A DNA stretch of 21,594 bases from Haplosporangium gracile (Eukaryota; Mortierellomycota; Mortierellomycetes; Mortierellales; Mortierellaceae): positions 1 through 21,594 of the forward strand of contig JAAAUF010000640.1 of assembly GCA_015499985.1 (NCBI GenBank). The letters are read 5' to 3'. The notes under the pieces are model-generated. The model ran no database searches, was not told the origin of the DNA, and worked only from the letters and a program-made list of their open reading frames with translations. The position numbers and the translations under genes were made by a program. This document shows, piece after piece, positions 1 to 9,708 of this stretch; within the stretch, counting starts at the first letter, position 1; each line of letters opens with the position of its first letter.

Positions 1-181
1 ATGTCGTATAAGTCAGAGAACGTGTCCCTGGACTTAATCTTGGGGTTAAAAAAAACACAAAAAAGCCGTGCTAAATCCATGCGTTTCACTTTGATCATCA
101 AAATGGAGCACATTACAAATATTGGTGGCGGTTGAGGGGTTTGGATCTCTTTTTTTTTTATATATATCTGACTCTTAAACT

Positions 182-1321
182 TTATCCAGCCTCGGCAGAG
201 GCGATACCAAAGCAGCCACTGGCATCATACGGTGGCACAACACCCTTCCACATCCTCAGCGACGAAAGCACATTCGGCCACCCCAACCGATCAAACATCG
301 CCACTGCCGCCGTGTTCTCTTGCACAATATCAATGTCAAACACCAACGGCACCCTCAGGGGGAACCGCTTTTCGGCTGCGATTGCTCCTACCGCGAGCTT
401 GACTAGCAGTTGGCGGGCTACTTCACCGTCAGTCGCGTACAGGGGTCCGATCCGGTAAGAGACTGTAGCAGGACGTGCGCAGGCATAGCCCAGGAGAAGC
501 GGCTTCTTGGAGAGGGGACAGGTAGAGGTGGTGGAGAGGACTGCAACGCCAATGCGGTGAGTGGATGGATCGCCATGGGCGTGGTAGTCAACCCAAGACT
601 TGATAAACTCCAGACGGTCCAAGCCTGTATACTGCTTCTCCATCCTGTACAACTGATCCCAGTCCATCTTGGGATCCGATAACGACACTACTCCCTCCAC
701 TTCATCCCTCGCAATCTTCTCCGCCAGCTCTCGATCATGTGTACCCTCAACAATATCACTCGCGGGACCCCGTCGCCGCTCATTAGTCCAACTCGATTGC
801 GTGAACCCAGACTTTTGGTAGTTGTGGACTTGGGACATCGCGGCGTTCAGGCCGATACTTTTCCGAGATGGACCATCGAGGTGTTCGAGGGCGTGGTTGA
901 AGATTGCGAGGCCGTAGCCCTTGCCGCGGTGTTGCTCTTCAGTGATGTAGTAGGCTAGCCAGGCTTGGTCGTCTCCGAAGCGGATTGCGCTGATTATTGA
1001 TACGATTGAGTGGTCATTTTCTAATGCCACCTTCTCCCTCGCCTTCTCCTTCACCACCATCACTTTCCCTGTCTTCTTCTGTTCCTGCTCCTGCGCCTCC
1101 TTCGTATCGAGTCTGCAATAAAAGTAAGCGCCAGGATCGGTCTTGAGCATAACCTGGCGCATGGCGGACTTTTGGCCAGGGTTCCAGCCCATTCTTGCAG
1201 CCCAACCGTGGAATAGGTGGACGCCTTCGTCGCCCTCGCATTGGTGGATCATTAGCCCTGGCGGTGTTGGTGAGACTGCAGAGCGAGGTGATGTTGGGGA
1301 CAGGGGCGGGGACGCGAACAT
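182..1321 (-). CDS. GNAT-family N-acetyltransferase, probably two-domain (YitH/HolE-like)
   Basis: Intact single-exon frame of 379 aa. The acetyl-CoA binding motif A, QHRGKGYG, lies at residues 130-137, preceded by a beta strand ending AWLAYYITEE, as in GNAT enzymes. The C-terminal third (YRIGPLYATDGEVARQLL, then VFDIDIVQENTAAVAMFDRLGW) matches the layout of the second GNAT-like half of YitH/HolE-type proteins, whose last part reads like 'N..A..M..RLGW'. Members of the superfamily transfer acetyl from acetyl-CoA to an amine; the substrate here cannot be read from sequence. The frame stays open upstream to 1474, but that part encodes only Pro/Leu/Ser/Phe from a CT-rich promoter tract, so I chose the Met at 1321. 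A second Met, just before IHQCEGDEG (near 1252), is an alternative start. A Lys/Glu/Gln-rich insertion at residues 73-100 looks like a disordered loop. It is not part of an operon; its neighbours are unrelated. Confidence 0.8.
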   Translation of the reverse strand: MFASPPLSPTSPRSAVSPTPPGLMIHQCEGDEGVHLFHGWAARMGWNPGQKSAMRQVMLKTDPGAYFYCRLDTKEAQEQEQKKTGKVMVVKEKAREKVALENDHSIVSIISAIRFGDDQAWLAYYITEEQHRGKGYGLAIFNHALEHLDGPSRKSIGLNAAMSQVHNYQKSGFTQSSWTNERRRGPASDIVEGTHDRELAEKIARDEVEGVVSLSDPKMDWDQLYRMEKQYTGLDRLEFIKSWVDYHAHGDPSTHRIGVAVLSTTSTCPLSKKPLLLGYACARPATVSYRIGPLYATDGEVARQLLVKLAVGAIAAEKRFPLRVPLVFDIDIVQENTAAVAMFDRLGWPNVLSSLRMWKGVVPPYDASGCFGIASAEAG

Positions 1322-1990
1322 TTCTTGAGGGTATGGGAGAGGGGAAGGAGGAAAGCGTGAGGGAAGGAAAGGAGAGAGTGTGTAGAGTTGGAGGTGTTGC
1401 GGAAAATGTAAAGGGACGGGGAGCGCGAGGAGCGAAAGCATACACGCGCATTTATAGGAATGTCTTGGGAACAATGAGCTATTTTTTTTTTTGGCAAATA
1501 ATGTTTGTGTATTTGTTCGTTTGCTTGTTCACTGGAAATCAAAAGCGAACGCCCATCGTTGTTGTTATTTGTTTACTTTGTTCGTCGTCTTAATGAGTTG
1601 AACACAAATAGCAACAATAAGCGAGATGACCATTGGTCCCCTCTGATGAGAGGCTTTTACCTCTAGTTCAAAAAACTAGTATTCTTTGTGAGGTATGTGT
1701 GAGCACCTTTGCACCGATTTTTCTTTCTTTTCCTTTTTTGACACACGCCGCATGGGAATTATAAGGGAAAAAAGCCTTTGACATGGTGGGTGGTGCATTT
1801 AGTTTGTTGATTAGAGTTCGCTTCTTTTCCTTTTGACGGGACGATTGCAGTTGTACGCCCAAATGAAGCCGTCCCCCGCCTTTTTTAAAAAAAGTATGAA
1901 AGAGGACTTGCTATTTTTACGTTTCGACTATTTTTTTTTTGCCTTTCTTTGAATGTTGTGCGTGGTAAGGTTGATTTTATTAGGCAAGGA
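1322..1990. other. Intergenic, CT-rich promoter side of the acetyltransferase
   Basis: On the minus strand, 1322-1450 is strongly pyrimidine-rich, typical of promoters in this window. The rest has T runs and A runs and no recognisable gene. A small hairpin sits near 1641-1665 (CCTCT..AGAGG). I see nothing else supportable. Confidence 0.5.
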
Positions 1991-4659
1991 TTAGGATGAG
2001 CAAAAAAAAGGATAGAAGGGGCTTTGTGCACGGTAATGCATGTTGACCATGTGTCTTTTGACCAATTCGCCTAGTAGTAGACTAATTACTTGGCGTTGTT
2101 TTGAGGACTGAACGTCTACGCCGGAGGAGATGCAGAAGGCGTCGCCTGATCCCAGATCGCTCCGGCGCGTAGACTCGTACACTGGCGGTGGATCCGAAGG
2201 TACCTCAAGATCATCCTGGCTATATCGATACTCTATCCGTCTCCAAACATCCAACTCAAGCGCCTCCGCATCTACTTCAGCCGGCCGCGATCTCCAATCA
2301 ACATTAACCCCTGCCAGGTTCCCGCTGATTCACTTGCCATCCTTGTTCCGCCTTCGGAGCAAAGTATAGATCGAAACCATGAACACTAAACTTGCCACTA
2401 ACCCCAACCCAACCTCCAACACTAATGAAGAACTTTCCTGTTTTGGATGCCGTTCGACAAAAAAAATCACTCCCCAGCGGCCCGTTTACTATGACGTTGA
2501 AAGATAATTAGGCCTGACCCGTGACGAGGTTGATCTCGGTGACCGTATCGTACGACATAAGGACTCCGAAGGCGGTTGGGTTAGGGAGGTAGCCTCCGGT
2601 CGGTTGGAAGTGTGTGAGCTCGTCAGGTTTTGAGAATGCTGAGATGTATGTTGAGATGTTTTTAAACGTGGGTGGCGGAGGAGGGGGCTTTGAGCGTTGC
2701 TAGGTGGATTCGGATTCCTCGATCTTGCTATGTGTGGAAGGGTATTTTGTTAAGAGAAAGAAAAAAATTAAGGGTGTGAGTATGAGAGGATTGGTTAGGC
2801 GACGAACGTTGAACGCGCTTTGAGGGCGGGAAAGAAAAAAAAAGTCAACTCTGGAGGAAGGGGGGGGGGGGGGTGTTCCCTTCCAAGTCGCGCAAAGTAA
2901 TTTACGAACTAGGGAGCAGTACAGTTGAGATAGTAGGATCCTTCATGAGTGGTAAACAAGACGGTAATGGAGTAGCGATAGTCGTATGTGTTACTGGCTT
3001 CAAAGAGCTTGAACCCTGTAGGGGAAGGGGTAGTCCCGTTCGTGAGGGGGATGCTGGCCAGGATTGGGACGGAGCCTTTTATCTGAGTCGCTGGAAAGTA
3101 GATGAGGAGTTGACTGGTAGACTTTTCAAATGCGATCGTTGATCTGGGGCTTAATTTTAGTTGCGTACCTTTACCTTGTTTTTGAAATCGAAGAGAAAAA
3201 AAGGGTTAGGTAAACACATGGGTGAATGGGGATATTTTGACACGTCAACAAACACTCTTTTTCTTTGCTCATTTGCTGGTGCAAAGAGCAACAAGAAAAT
3301 TAAAGAATTAATCTTTTCTCACAAGGTTGTGTGATCATGTTCTCACAGAGACTGCCTGAATAAGATGAAAATTATCTCACAGGGCCTGTCCTCTATTGAC
3401 ATATAGGGTCTTCCTTTTTTTCATTCTTTTGTTTGTCTGTCTTGCATTCCCATAGACATACTGCCAATGATGAAACCCAACTTAAACTGATTCATTATTT
3501 ACCTAACTTGAATCTTTGTATTACTGGCGATCATAACAAAAATCTCCCGCCTCCATTTTTAACCGCTCCCCTAACTTTTTTTTTTTTGCCTTTGTTTCTC
3601 ATTTTTTTGGTAGTTATTCGTACACTCGCTGTGAACCTCCGGTTTTTGGGGACAGGACGATTGACATCTGCAACAAGATCTTGAGACGTTACGCCAATAT
3701 TCCCGGTAATCCGAGTTCCTTTAAGATCTGCCAAGCCCATAGCAGCAGAAAAGAGGAAGGGAAAGAAAAAAAAAAGATCGCTGATGCATCATAATGGTGC
3801 TTTTATTCACTATATTAAGGACTTTCCACTTCAAGTTTGATTGGGTTCTACAACTGTATAGATCCCTCTGGGCTTGCTCCACTCGAAAAATATAAAAAAA
3901 AACTCGCTCTTTGACAAGCATATACGCAGCCTTGTATTAGAAAAAGACGTGAGTATTTTTCTTATTTCAACAGGGCGTGCCATTGCTAACAACATTCAAA
4001 GCCTGTGCGAATAACTTTATCCAAAAAAAAAAAGTCCAGTCAAACAAACAAACAAAAAAACAAACACGTCAGTTGCTTACCAGGTACGAAGAAGAATAAG
4101 TAAGAGTAGGTTTTGCTCCAGTCTCTCCAACAATCCCAAACCGAATATGCCCCGTCAACTCATCAATATAAGCATGCACAAGAATCCCATCACCAGCAAA
4201 GTACAACTTCTGCCCAAAGCACTGCGAAGACTCGCTCCGGTTATAATTCTTCGCCACATCTACCTCCGACCATCTCCCACCTCCTTGCACACCATACTCT
4301 AGGGACATCGCAGGGTCGCAGGATCCTATCGCAACCCCTCCAGCGCCCCTTTATCTAGGTCTGGCTCACTATAAGAATAACTCACAAACGCCTTGAATAT
4401 CCCTTTAGCGCTAACAGCACAAGAGAGCCCATTGGCCCAATGTCTCATCATATCCGCGTGATAGGTGGACGCGAGGAAGGTCGAGACGACGGACCATCGG
4501 GTGTCGGTGAGGTTGGCAGGGTTGGGTTGGGACTGGGAGAGATAAAGTAGCGTGTGTCGAAGGGGTCATCGTATTGTGTGAGATTGAAGACGGGGGGAGG
4601 CCGTAGAGAGTTGTTGTGGAGGCGTCTGCTGTTATACAGCGGAGCGGGAGCTTGCCCAT
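1991..4659 (-). pseudogene. Decayed MG-family transmembrane protein, copy 1
   Basis: Fragments in successive frames align in order to the plus-strand copy at 11922-14281. The start MGKLPLRCITADASTTTLYG is at 4659. Next come QSQPNPANLTDTRWSVVSTF, then SCAVSAKGIF, GLR-stop-DPA, GGGRWSEVDV and TGHIRFGI to about 4081. After an intron of about 935 bp come LLIYFPATQIKGSVPI and TNGTTPSPTGFKLF (about 3142-2905). Then PNPTAFGVLMSYDTVTEI (about 2640-2515), a transmembrane helix SLVLEVGLGLVASLVFMVSI followed by LLRRR (about 2435-2345), and a tail with PPVY. Breaks: frameshifts near 4592-4597 (a G6 run on the + strand), 4550-4570 and 4305-4325, and in-frame stops at 4326-4328, 2700-2702 and 2330-2332. 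A further stop ends the second exon at about 2908. I infer a receptor-like type I architecture (ectodomain, helix, basic stop-transfer, tail). The function is unknown and I recognise no named domain. Confidence 0.75.
2860..2873. repeat. G14 homopolymer
   Basis: Fourteen consecutive G on the plus strand, just downstream of the second exon remnant of copy 1. It probably lies in a former intron. Such a run is a likely site of length errors in the assembly as well as of true slippage. Confidence 0.9.
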
Positions 4660-4799
4660 CTTTTGATGCGTGTTTTGAGGGAGGTGATGGTAGTTTGGTG
4701 GGTTAAAGAGGGGAGTGTGAGGGTGGATGAGGGGGCGAAAGGGGTGTAAGGGGTGTGTGAGGGTTGTGAAGGAAAAATGGATTTGGGCTTTGGGTTGTT

Positions 4800-5051
4800 T
4801 TATGATTTTGACAATGAGTGGATTGTCAGGCACCAAGGTGAAGAACCAGAAACAGGTGCCATCAGAGCGGTAGATGAGTCAACAACTGCACTGGATCGAT
4901 CAAGGTGAGATAAAAAACCAGCCTGGTTAAAAATGGACGCAAAATGAGGACAAGAATTTTTAGCTCGCACGTACCATTCCCTCGTGGCGACAAGGATGAA
5001 TGCCACCATTACTTTGAGGGCGAAGAGTAGGTAGATAGCCTGCCTTGGCAT
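4800..5051 (-). CDS. Candidate two-exon small membrane or secreted peptide
   Basis: Speculative gene of 55 aa. Exon 1 (5051-4975) begins MPRQAIYLLFALKVMVAFIL, a hydrophobic segment like a signal peptide or membrane anchor. A GTACGT donor at 4974 and an acceptor ending at 4891 give an 84-bp intron, close to the 83-97 bp introns of the sure genes in this window. Exon 2 (4890-4800) continues in frame through AVVDSSTALMAPVSGSSPWC to a TAA stop. It lies about 140 bp upstream of decayed copy 1 on the same strand, so it could instead be part of that copy's old promoter region. No family is recognised. Expression data would settle it. Confidence 0.25.
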   Translation of the reverse strand: MPRQAIYLLFALKVMVAFILVATREWYVRAKNSCPHFASIFNQAGFLSHLDRSSAVVDSSTALMAPVSGSSPWCLTIHSLSKS

Positions 5052-5339
5052 AAAGCCAGCGACATGGCTATAAAAAAAACTAGTCCTCAACGACAACACC
5101 AAACTCACTACAGTCGTACCTCTCCTATAGCATACCCTTTTGCTGCAGCTCAAAATACACTATAGGGAAAATTAGATTTGTTCTGCTCCATGCAACAAGT
5201 AAAAGAAAAAAAGGATGTTCCAGCACCATGGAACAATTCTGAAAATATATATTACCGGTACAGGAGATGGACATACTATAGAGGATTGGGGAGGCACGAC
5301 TACAATTACTCCTATGTCGAATTTTTGGACGGAGCTCAC

Positions 5340-5960
5340 ACCCCTCATTTTTCACACTATGTAGCGTATCAGTATCAGCACAAGTGTAAATACGGAGGGG
5401 AAGGGAGCACTAAAAGGGGGAGGAAACACTACAAGGGGAAGGGAGCACCATTGCGCCTATCATCAAGAAAAAGCAAGAGAGAGGTGTTAGTCTCAGTTTA
5501 AATGAACGTTCCTAATCTTGGCAGCCACAAACAGGCAAACAGAAAAAATCAAAGCGTAAACAAACGTACATAAGCTCACTTCTGCGCAAGATCCATCAAG
5601 ACATGCACCGCAAGCGGTGTTGCTGGAGCAAGAGTAGAATTTAAGTTGTTGGAGTTTTTAGAGCTGTTAACATATGTAGCAGATCATATGGTCTGCTGGT
5701 GGGAGGGTCAAGTCGTACTTAGCTAGCAACGGAAAAACATGAAAAGGAAAGAGAGAATAGTTAGGCTCAAGGGGACAATGAACCAACCTTTGAAATTGGT
5801 CAAGGAATGGAGCGAACAAGTGAAGGATACTTACAACGTGGAGTGTAAAAAGGACTTCTTGATCTGGGTGTGATAGTAAAAGTGGTTTTCAGTAACGACT
5901 ACCTGGGTCGAATGGGTAATCCTATCCTGGTCACATAATGTTGGTGCGCTGGATGAGAGT
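5340..5960 (-). pseudogene. Possible C-terminal relic of a further MG-family copy
   Basis: The minus strand carries three short open stretches bounded by splice-like sites. At about 5960-5840, TENHFYYHTQIKKSF resembles GNDNGFIYTHEINKV of the plus-strand copy, and is followed by a GTAAGT donor. At about 5660-5578 lies an Asn/Ser/Thr-rich linker, NSNNLNSTLAPATPLAV, with a GTGAGC donor. At about 5460-5340, after a TAG acceptor, comes a hydrophobic stretch SVFTLVLILIRYIV that could be a broken transmembrane helix. The order linker then helix matches the family. The similarity is weak and I cannot exclude chance. Confidence 0.25.
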
Positions 5961-6900
5961 AAGAAAAAAAGTGATGTTTAGGTTGGGATGCGATGAAAGC
6001 AGATGTTGACTATGGTGGCGGAAGTATGAGAGGGTAAGGAAAGAAAGGCAGAAAGTGTACGGAGGGTGGCAATATGAGAAGGGTATAGGGTGAACGGTGG
6101 AAGGGAAGAGCAAGTGGGAAAAGAAGCTTTGCTTACCTGTATTCTTGGGTGGCCGGGAAAGGTAAAGAGGAAAGAAAGAATGAAGAAAGAAGGAAAAAGA
6201 AAAGAAAAGAGAAAAGACAAGCAGTTTTTTATGCCATGTGTTTGCATGAAAACACATGCTGTTTTGTTTCACTGATCCGAGCAGAGGACGCAGTACATAA
6301 CTTGTTTAGCTCGAGACACCAAACCTAGGTGAGTACGAGCTGTTATCATTACCAATGCCCTTCGTCCATTTTGCATCAGAAGCCCAGCTGATCAATCTCA
6401 CGGAAGTAGGAAAAAACATCCCGCTCTTTATGCCCCGCTTTGCGTACTTGCCAACATCGCCCTCCGAGCTATGGGTTATCACCAGTATATCATGAAGTTT
6501 AGCCCGTTGGCGCCCTGCTCTCCACAAGTATACTGATCATGTATTCTTTCTAAACACTCTTTCATTTTCATATATCAGCATGGACAAGCCTCTGTTGAAT
6601 AGGAATAGATGAGCTGAAATTGCTGACAGAGAGGGTAAGTAAGGCGTAGGCATGCCGAAGGGTGTAGAAGAGATAATGTAAACAGGATGTGAGGTGTTGA
6701 TAAGGGGAGTGAGGCTAGATTGATACAGCCATCACATTCGACTGTCCCTTCGAGCAGTTTGTCCTGCAAAGAATATATTTTAATAGCCTACTCCTTTTAT
6801 TCGCAGTATTTTTATTTATTCTTGGGCAGTTTTATGTGAGGTGATCAATGCGCAAAATGTCATCCTATCCTTTCAAGTACAAAACTGCGCGGTGGATGAT
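5961..6900. other. Intergenic, no supported gene
   Basis: The stretch 5990-6230 is purine-rich on the plus strand (CT-rich on minus) and gives long but low-complexity minus-strand frames. A 73-codon minus-strand frame at 6306-6527 has ordinary composition but matches no family I know and has no clear splice context. The remainder shows nothing recognisable. Confidence 0.5.
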
Positions 6901-7047
6901 GCATTTAAAACAACCGTGCGACTGTCTCTCTCTCATTTTTGCTTCCTTTATTCTCCCCGTTCTCAATTCTTACGCCCAATCTTTCAAAAAACCCCCTTCG
7001 TACATTCTTCAATTTCTCACACATACACACAACGAGAGGACCAACCA
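6901..7047 (+). promoter_or_regulatory. Pyrimidine-rich promoter and 5' leader of ERG6
   Basis: The 150 bp before the ERG6 start are C/T-rich (CTGTCTCTCTCTC, then TTTATTCTCCCCGTTCTC), changing to a CA-rich leader (ACACATACACACAACGAG) just before the ATG. CT-rich blocks of this kind also precede the acetyltransferase and the MG-family copies. No canonical TATA box stands out. Confidence 0.45.
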
Positions 7048-9059
7048 ATGCCGCCAACACGAGAAAGCGCGACCGCCACCGCTACTACCGCTCAGATGCT
7101 GGATCTTGACCGATCCAAGCTGTTACATGGCTCGACATGGCACGACACCAAGCACCAGGACTCGTTCATTTCCAAGCTCAAGGGCAAGAACCGCCAGTTT
7201 CTGCCCGAAGTCGTTAACCAGTACATGAAGAATTGGAAGACTATTCCCAGCCCCGGTCAGGAGGCCGATAAGGACGTGGTCGAGAATGGTACCGACATCA
7301 CGAACCTGTACTTCGAGCTTTCCACGGACTTCTATGAGGTATGTGTGAGAAATATCTGGCTTTTTCTTTCAGTCTGAGAATATTGACAGTTAGTATGTGG
7401 GATTTGGGCAAAGCTAAGAAAACAAAGAAAAAAAAAACAGCTTAGAAGTTGGCCAAGTAAACCTAAGGCAGCGAATGGAACCGTTTGAGACATGAGGATC
7501 ACAGAAGAGTTGTCTCCCTCCATTGTCAGGCGTGTATGCTCGAGCAAAAAACTAAGCAATGGCGATGTTTCTGACAGTGTAGCTGTAATCTGGATTGTTG
7601 AGATAAAAAAATGGCAATGGCGGGGGGTGGGATGGGATCACCGTGTGGTTGTGGTGTTTGTTTAGCCGGATTCATCACGGGAAGACGAGGTGTTTGTGTG
7701 GGCAGCAGTCTTTTGTGCTGCGAAGGGAGAGTCGCTACGGATATTCTGTGTCTTTGGAGCCCCTATTGATTGTGTCCATTGCTGGGCGACATGTCGCTCA
7801 GATCTCCATGCCCTGATTGGCTTGCCCAAATCTGATGATGTTATAGGCAGGACAGGAAAGGGGAAAGATGTGCTAGTGTGCAGAGGAAGGAAGGGTAAAG
7901 GTGTGGGTGATAATGTGATAACATACGGTGCGTGCGTATTGGCTGTACACTGCGCAGCGGAGAGATCCCTATGCACATAGTCCACAATAGGCTACCTCCA
8001 TATTCGCAGGATAAGAAATGTTTCGGATAATTTTGGGCTAGTGCTTGATACTATATTTTTAATATGGTGTTCCCACCCCCCTTTCTTTATCATCATCTCT
8101 AACTGCGTACTAAGTGTGCAAAAGGTAAAGATGTGAAAAGGAGAACATGTACTAACGCTCAACTTTGCTTTTGTCTAAAGTATGCCTGGGGAACCTCGTG
8201 GCACTTCTGCCGTTTCCACTACGGCGAGTCCGTGCCACAAGCCATGGCGCGCTATGAGCATTACCTGGCGGCGCGATCAGGAATTCATAGTGGCAGCCGT
8301 GTTCTCGATATTGGATGTGGTGTCGGTGGTCCGGCCCGTGAAATTGCGCACTTTACTGGCGCGCATATCACTGGTCTTAACATCAACGATTACCAGATCA
8401 GCCGTGCTCGTCGGTACGCGGTCGTGCACGGTCTCCATAACAAACAGGACTTTGTAAAGGGCGACTTTATGAACATGCCGCTGGAGAGCAACACCTTTGA
8501 TGCTTGTTATGCCATCGAGGCCACTCCTCATGCGTCGTCCTTGAAGGGTGTCTATGCTGAAGCGTTTCGTGTCCTTAAGCCTGGCGGTGTATTTGCTTGT
8601 TATGAGTGGGTCCTGACCGACAAGTACGATCCCACCAACCCTGAGCACCAGCGAATTGCCAAGGGTATCAAGCTCGGATGCAGTCTCGTCAATCTGGTGA
8701 CCCGTAAGGAGTGCCTCGATGCTCTGGAGTCTGCTGGATTTGAGATCCTGGAACACGAGGACCGTGCTGTCAATGATGATGCCGTCCCTTGGTACTATCC
8801 TCTTTCGGGCGAGCTCCGTTATGCTAGGACGCCCTGGGACTACTTTACCGTCTTCCGCTCTTCCGCCTACGGTCGCCTGACGACAAACACCATGTGCGCG
8901 GCTCTCGAGAGGGTCGGTCTCATCGCTGCCGGCAGTGCTCAAGTCGCCAAGTTCCTTGACATTGGAGCCACCTCACTCGCTGAGAGCGGCAAGCTCGGTA
9001 TATACACGCCCATGTTTTTCTTTGTTGCCCGCAAACCTAGTGATCGGCATTCTGAGTAG
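7048..9059 (+). CDS. ERG6: Sterol 24-C-methyltransferase (ERG6)
   Basis: Two exons, 7048-7338 and 8181-9059, join in phase 0 to give 389 aa, close to the roughly 380 aa of fungal Erg6. The enzyme moves a methyl group from S-adenosylmethionine to C-24 of the sterol side chain in ergosterol synthesis, at the endoplasmic reticulum or lipid droplets. Visible hallmarks: FYE|YAWGTSWHFCRF across the splice, SAM motif I VLDIGCGVGGPARE at 138-151, GLNINDYQISRAR, DFVKGDFMNMPLE, YAIEATPHA at 207-215, VLKPGGVFACYEWVLTDKYD, PWYYPLSGE and the C-terminal FFVARKP. The start follows a CA-rich leader, and the frame upstream of it is pyrimidine junk. The donor is GTATGT and the acceptor CTAAAG. The 842-bp intron is far longer than the others here. 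One oddity is PHAS where yeast and plant enzymes have CHAP. Both exons are free of frameshifts. Confidence 0.95.
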
Positions 9060-9249
9060 TAAATAGAAGAGAAGGGACTCCTTTGTCGTTTGCTGGTAGA
9101 ACACTGTTTCGTTGCCCTTTCCAATTGTAGACACTGTCTCACTCATAACCCCTCTCCACTATTTCACTCAAAAACAGTTTCACCCAATATCTCATGCTCT
9201 TTGCGGACCATTTCTCAGAAGAAAATTAAGATCGAGCTTTTTTGTGGTT

Positions 9250-9255
9250 AATAAA
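9250..9255 (+). terminator. Possible ERG6 polyadenylation signal
   Basis: An AATAAA hexamer lies about 190 bp after the ERG6 stop. Fungal poly(A) signals are loose, so this is only a candidate. Confidence 0.3.
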
Positions 9256-9299
9256 GTCCAAAAGAGGAAAGCCCAAACACCATTTGTGAAGAACGGATC

Positions 9300-9390
9300 G
9301 AAACACTTTGCCCATAAAAAGAACCAACATCGAAGGATCAAAGAGCAATATTGTTATGAACGCTTGGCTGCCATAAGCCACTATCAGTAA
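9300..9390 (-). pseudogene. Degenerate 28S rRNA fragment (domain V), antisense
   Basis: The plus strand reads ACATCGAAGGATCAAAGAGC, then TATGAACGCTTGGCTGCCATAAGCCA. These are the reverse complement of the fungal LSU rRNA segment around the peptidyl-transferase region that reads GGCTTGTGGC..CCAAGCGTTCATAG..GATCCTTCGATGTCGGCTC. It is diverged by scattered substitutions and is not functional. The translated plus-strand peptide (HRRIKEQ..YERLAA) is a known kind of spurious protein call from antisense rDNA. The same segment recurs at 14790-14935 and 18705-18780. Confidence 0.8.
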
Positions 9391-9488
9391 ATGACCCTTC
9401 CTTGATTTCTTGCTGTCCTTTGATCGTCTTTTTCCTTTGATCTTCTACCTTCTTTGGTAAGGATCGCGAAGGCGTCTTGACCAGGAAG

Positions 9489-9683
9489 ATGACCGCCAAC
9501 GGATTCAAAGCGTAAGTACGACGATATCATGTCATTACTTTTTCGTATCGCTTTACTATCGTTGTTGACGTATCCGCGAGGGTTGAGGCAATGGTGTCCA
9601 ACTGAGCATAATCCTGAGTTGTTGCCGCTGCCTAATACAGACGAGAAATGACGAGAGACATTCAGGCATTAATTAAAGAAGAC
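9489..9683 (+). CDS. Candidate 5' exons of an unidentified or truncated gene
   Basis: The ATG at 9489 opens MTANGFK and meets a strong donor GTAAGT at 9512. The acceptor TACAG ends at 9640, and the phase joins perfectly into AREMTRDIQALIKED, ending at another donor GTATGT at 9684. The peptide looks like a real soluble N-terminus, but I do not recognise it. Downstream on the same strand no continuing exon is visible, and the sequence becomes the 3' end of the minus-strand MG-family copy 2. If real, this is the stump of a gene cut off by that neighbour. It may also be coincidence. Confidence 0.25.
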
Positions 9684-9708
9684 GTATGTACGAAAACGTA
9701 GCATCAAA

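Noticed and set aside
1..181. ATG at position 1 and downstream sequence as a possible gene start
   Set aside because: The frame closes within a few codons and the stretch has no other signal. It is probably 3' flank of the acetyltransferase.
1641..1675. CTGATGAGAGG..CCTCTAG resembling a hammerhead ribozyme core
   Set aside because: The CTGATGA box and a short stem are present, but the required GAAA after stem II is missing (TAGT instead).
5931..6272. 113-codon minus-strand frame rich in Phe, Ser, Leu, His and Pro
   Set aside because: Low-complexity translation of a pyrimidine-rich tract. The same region is open in two frames, and no domain is visible.
6306..6527. 73-codon minus-strand frame of ordinary composition
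   Set aside because: No family recognised and no supporting start or splice context. It is too short to call a gene on composition alone.
8277..8942. 221-codon minus-strand frame
   Set aside because: Antisense shadow of the ERG6 second exon, which has full family homology.
9112..9390. 92-codon plus-strand frame containing HRRIKEQ..YERLAA
   Set aside because: This is the familiar false protein produced by translating the antisense strand of 28S rRNA.
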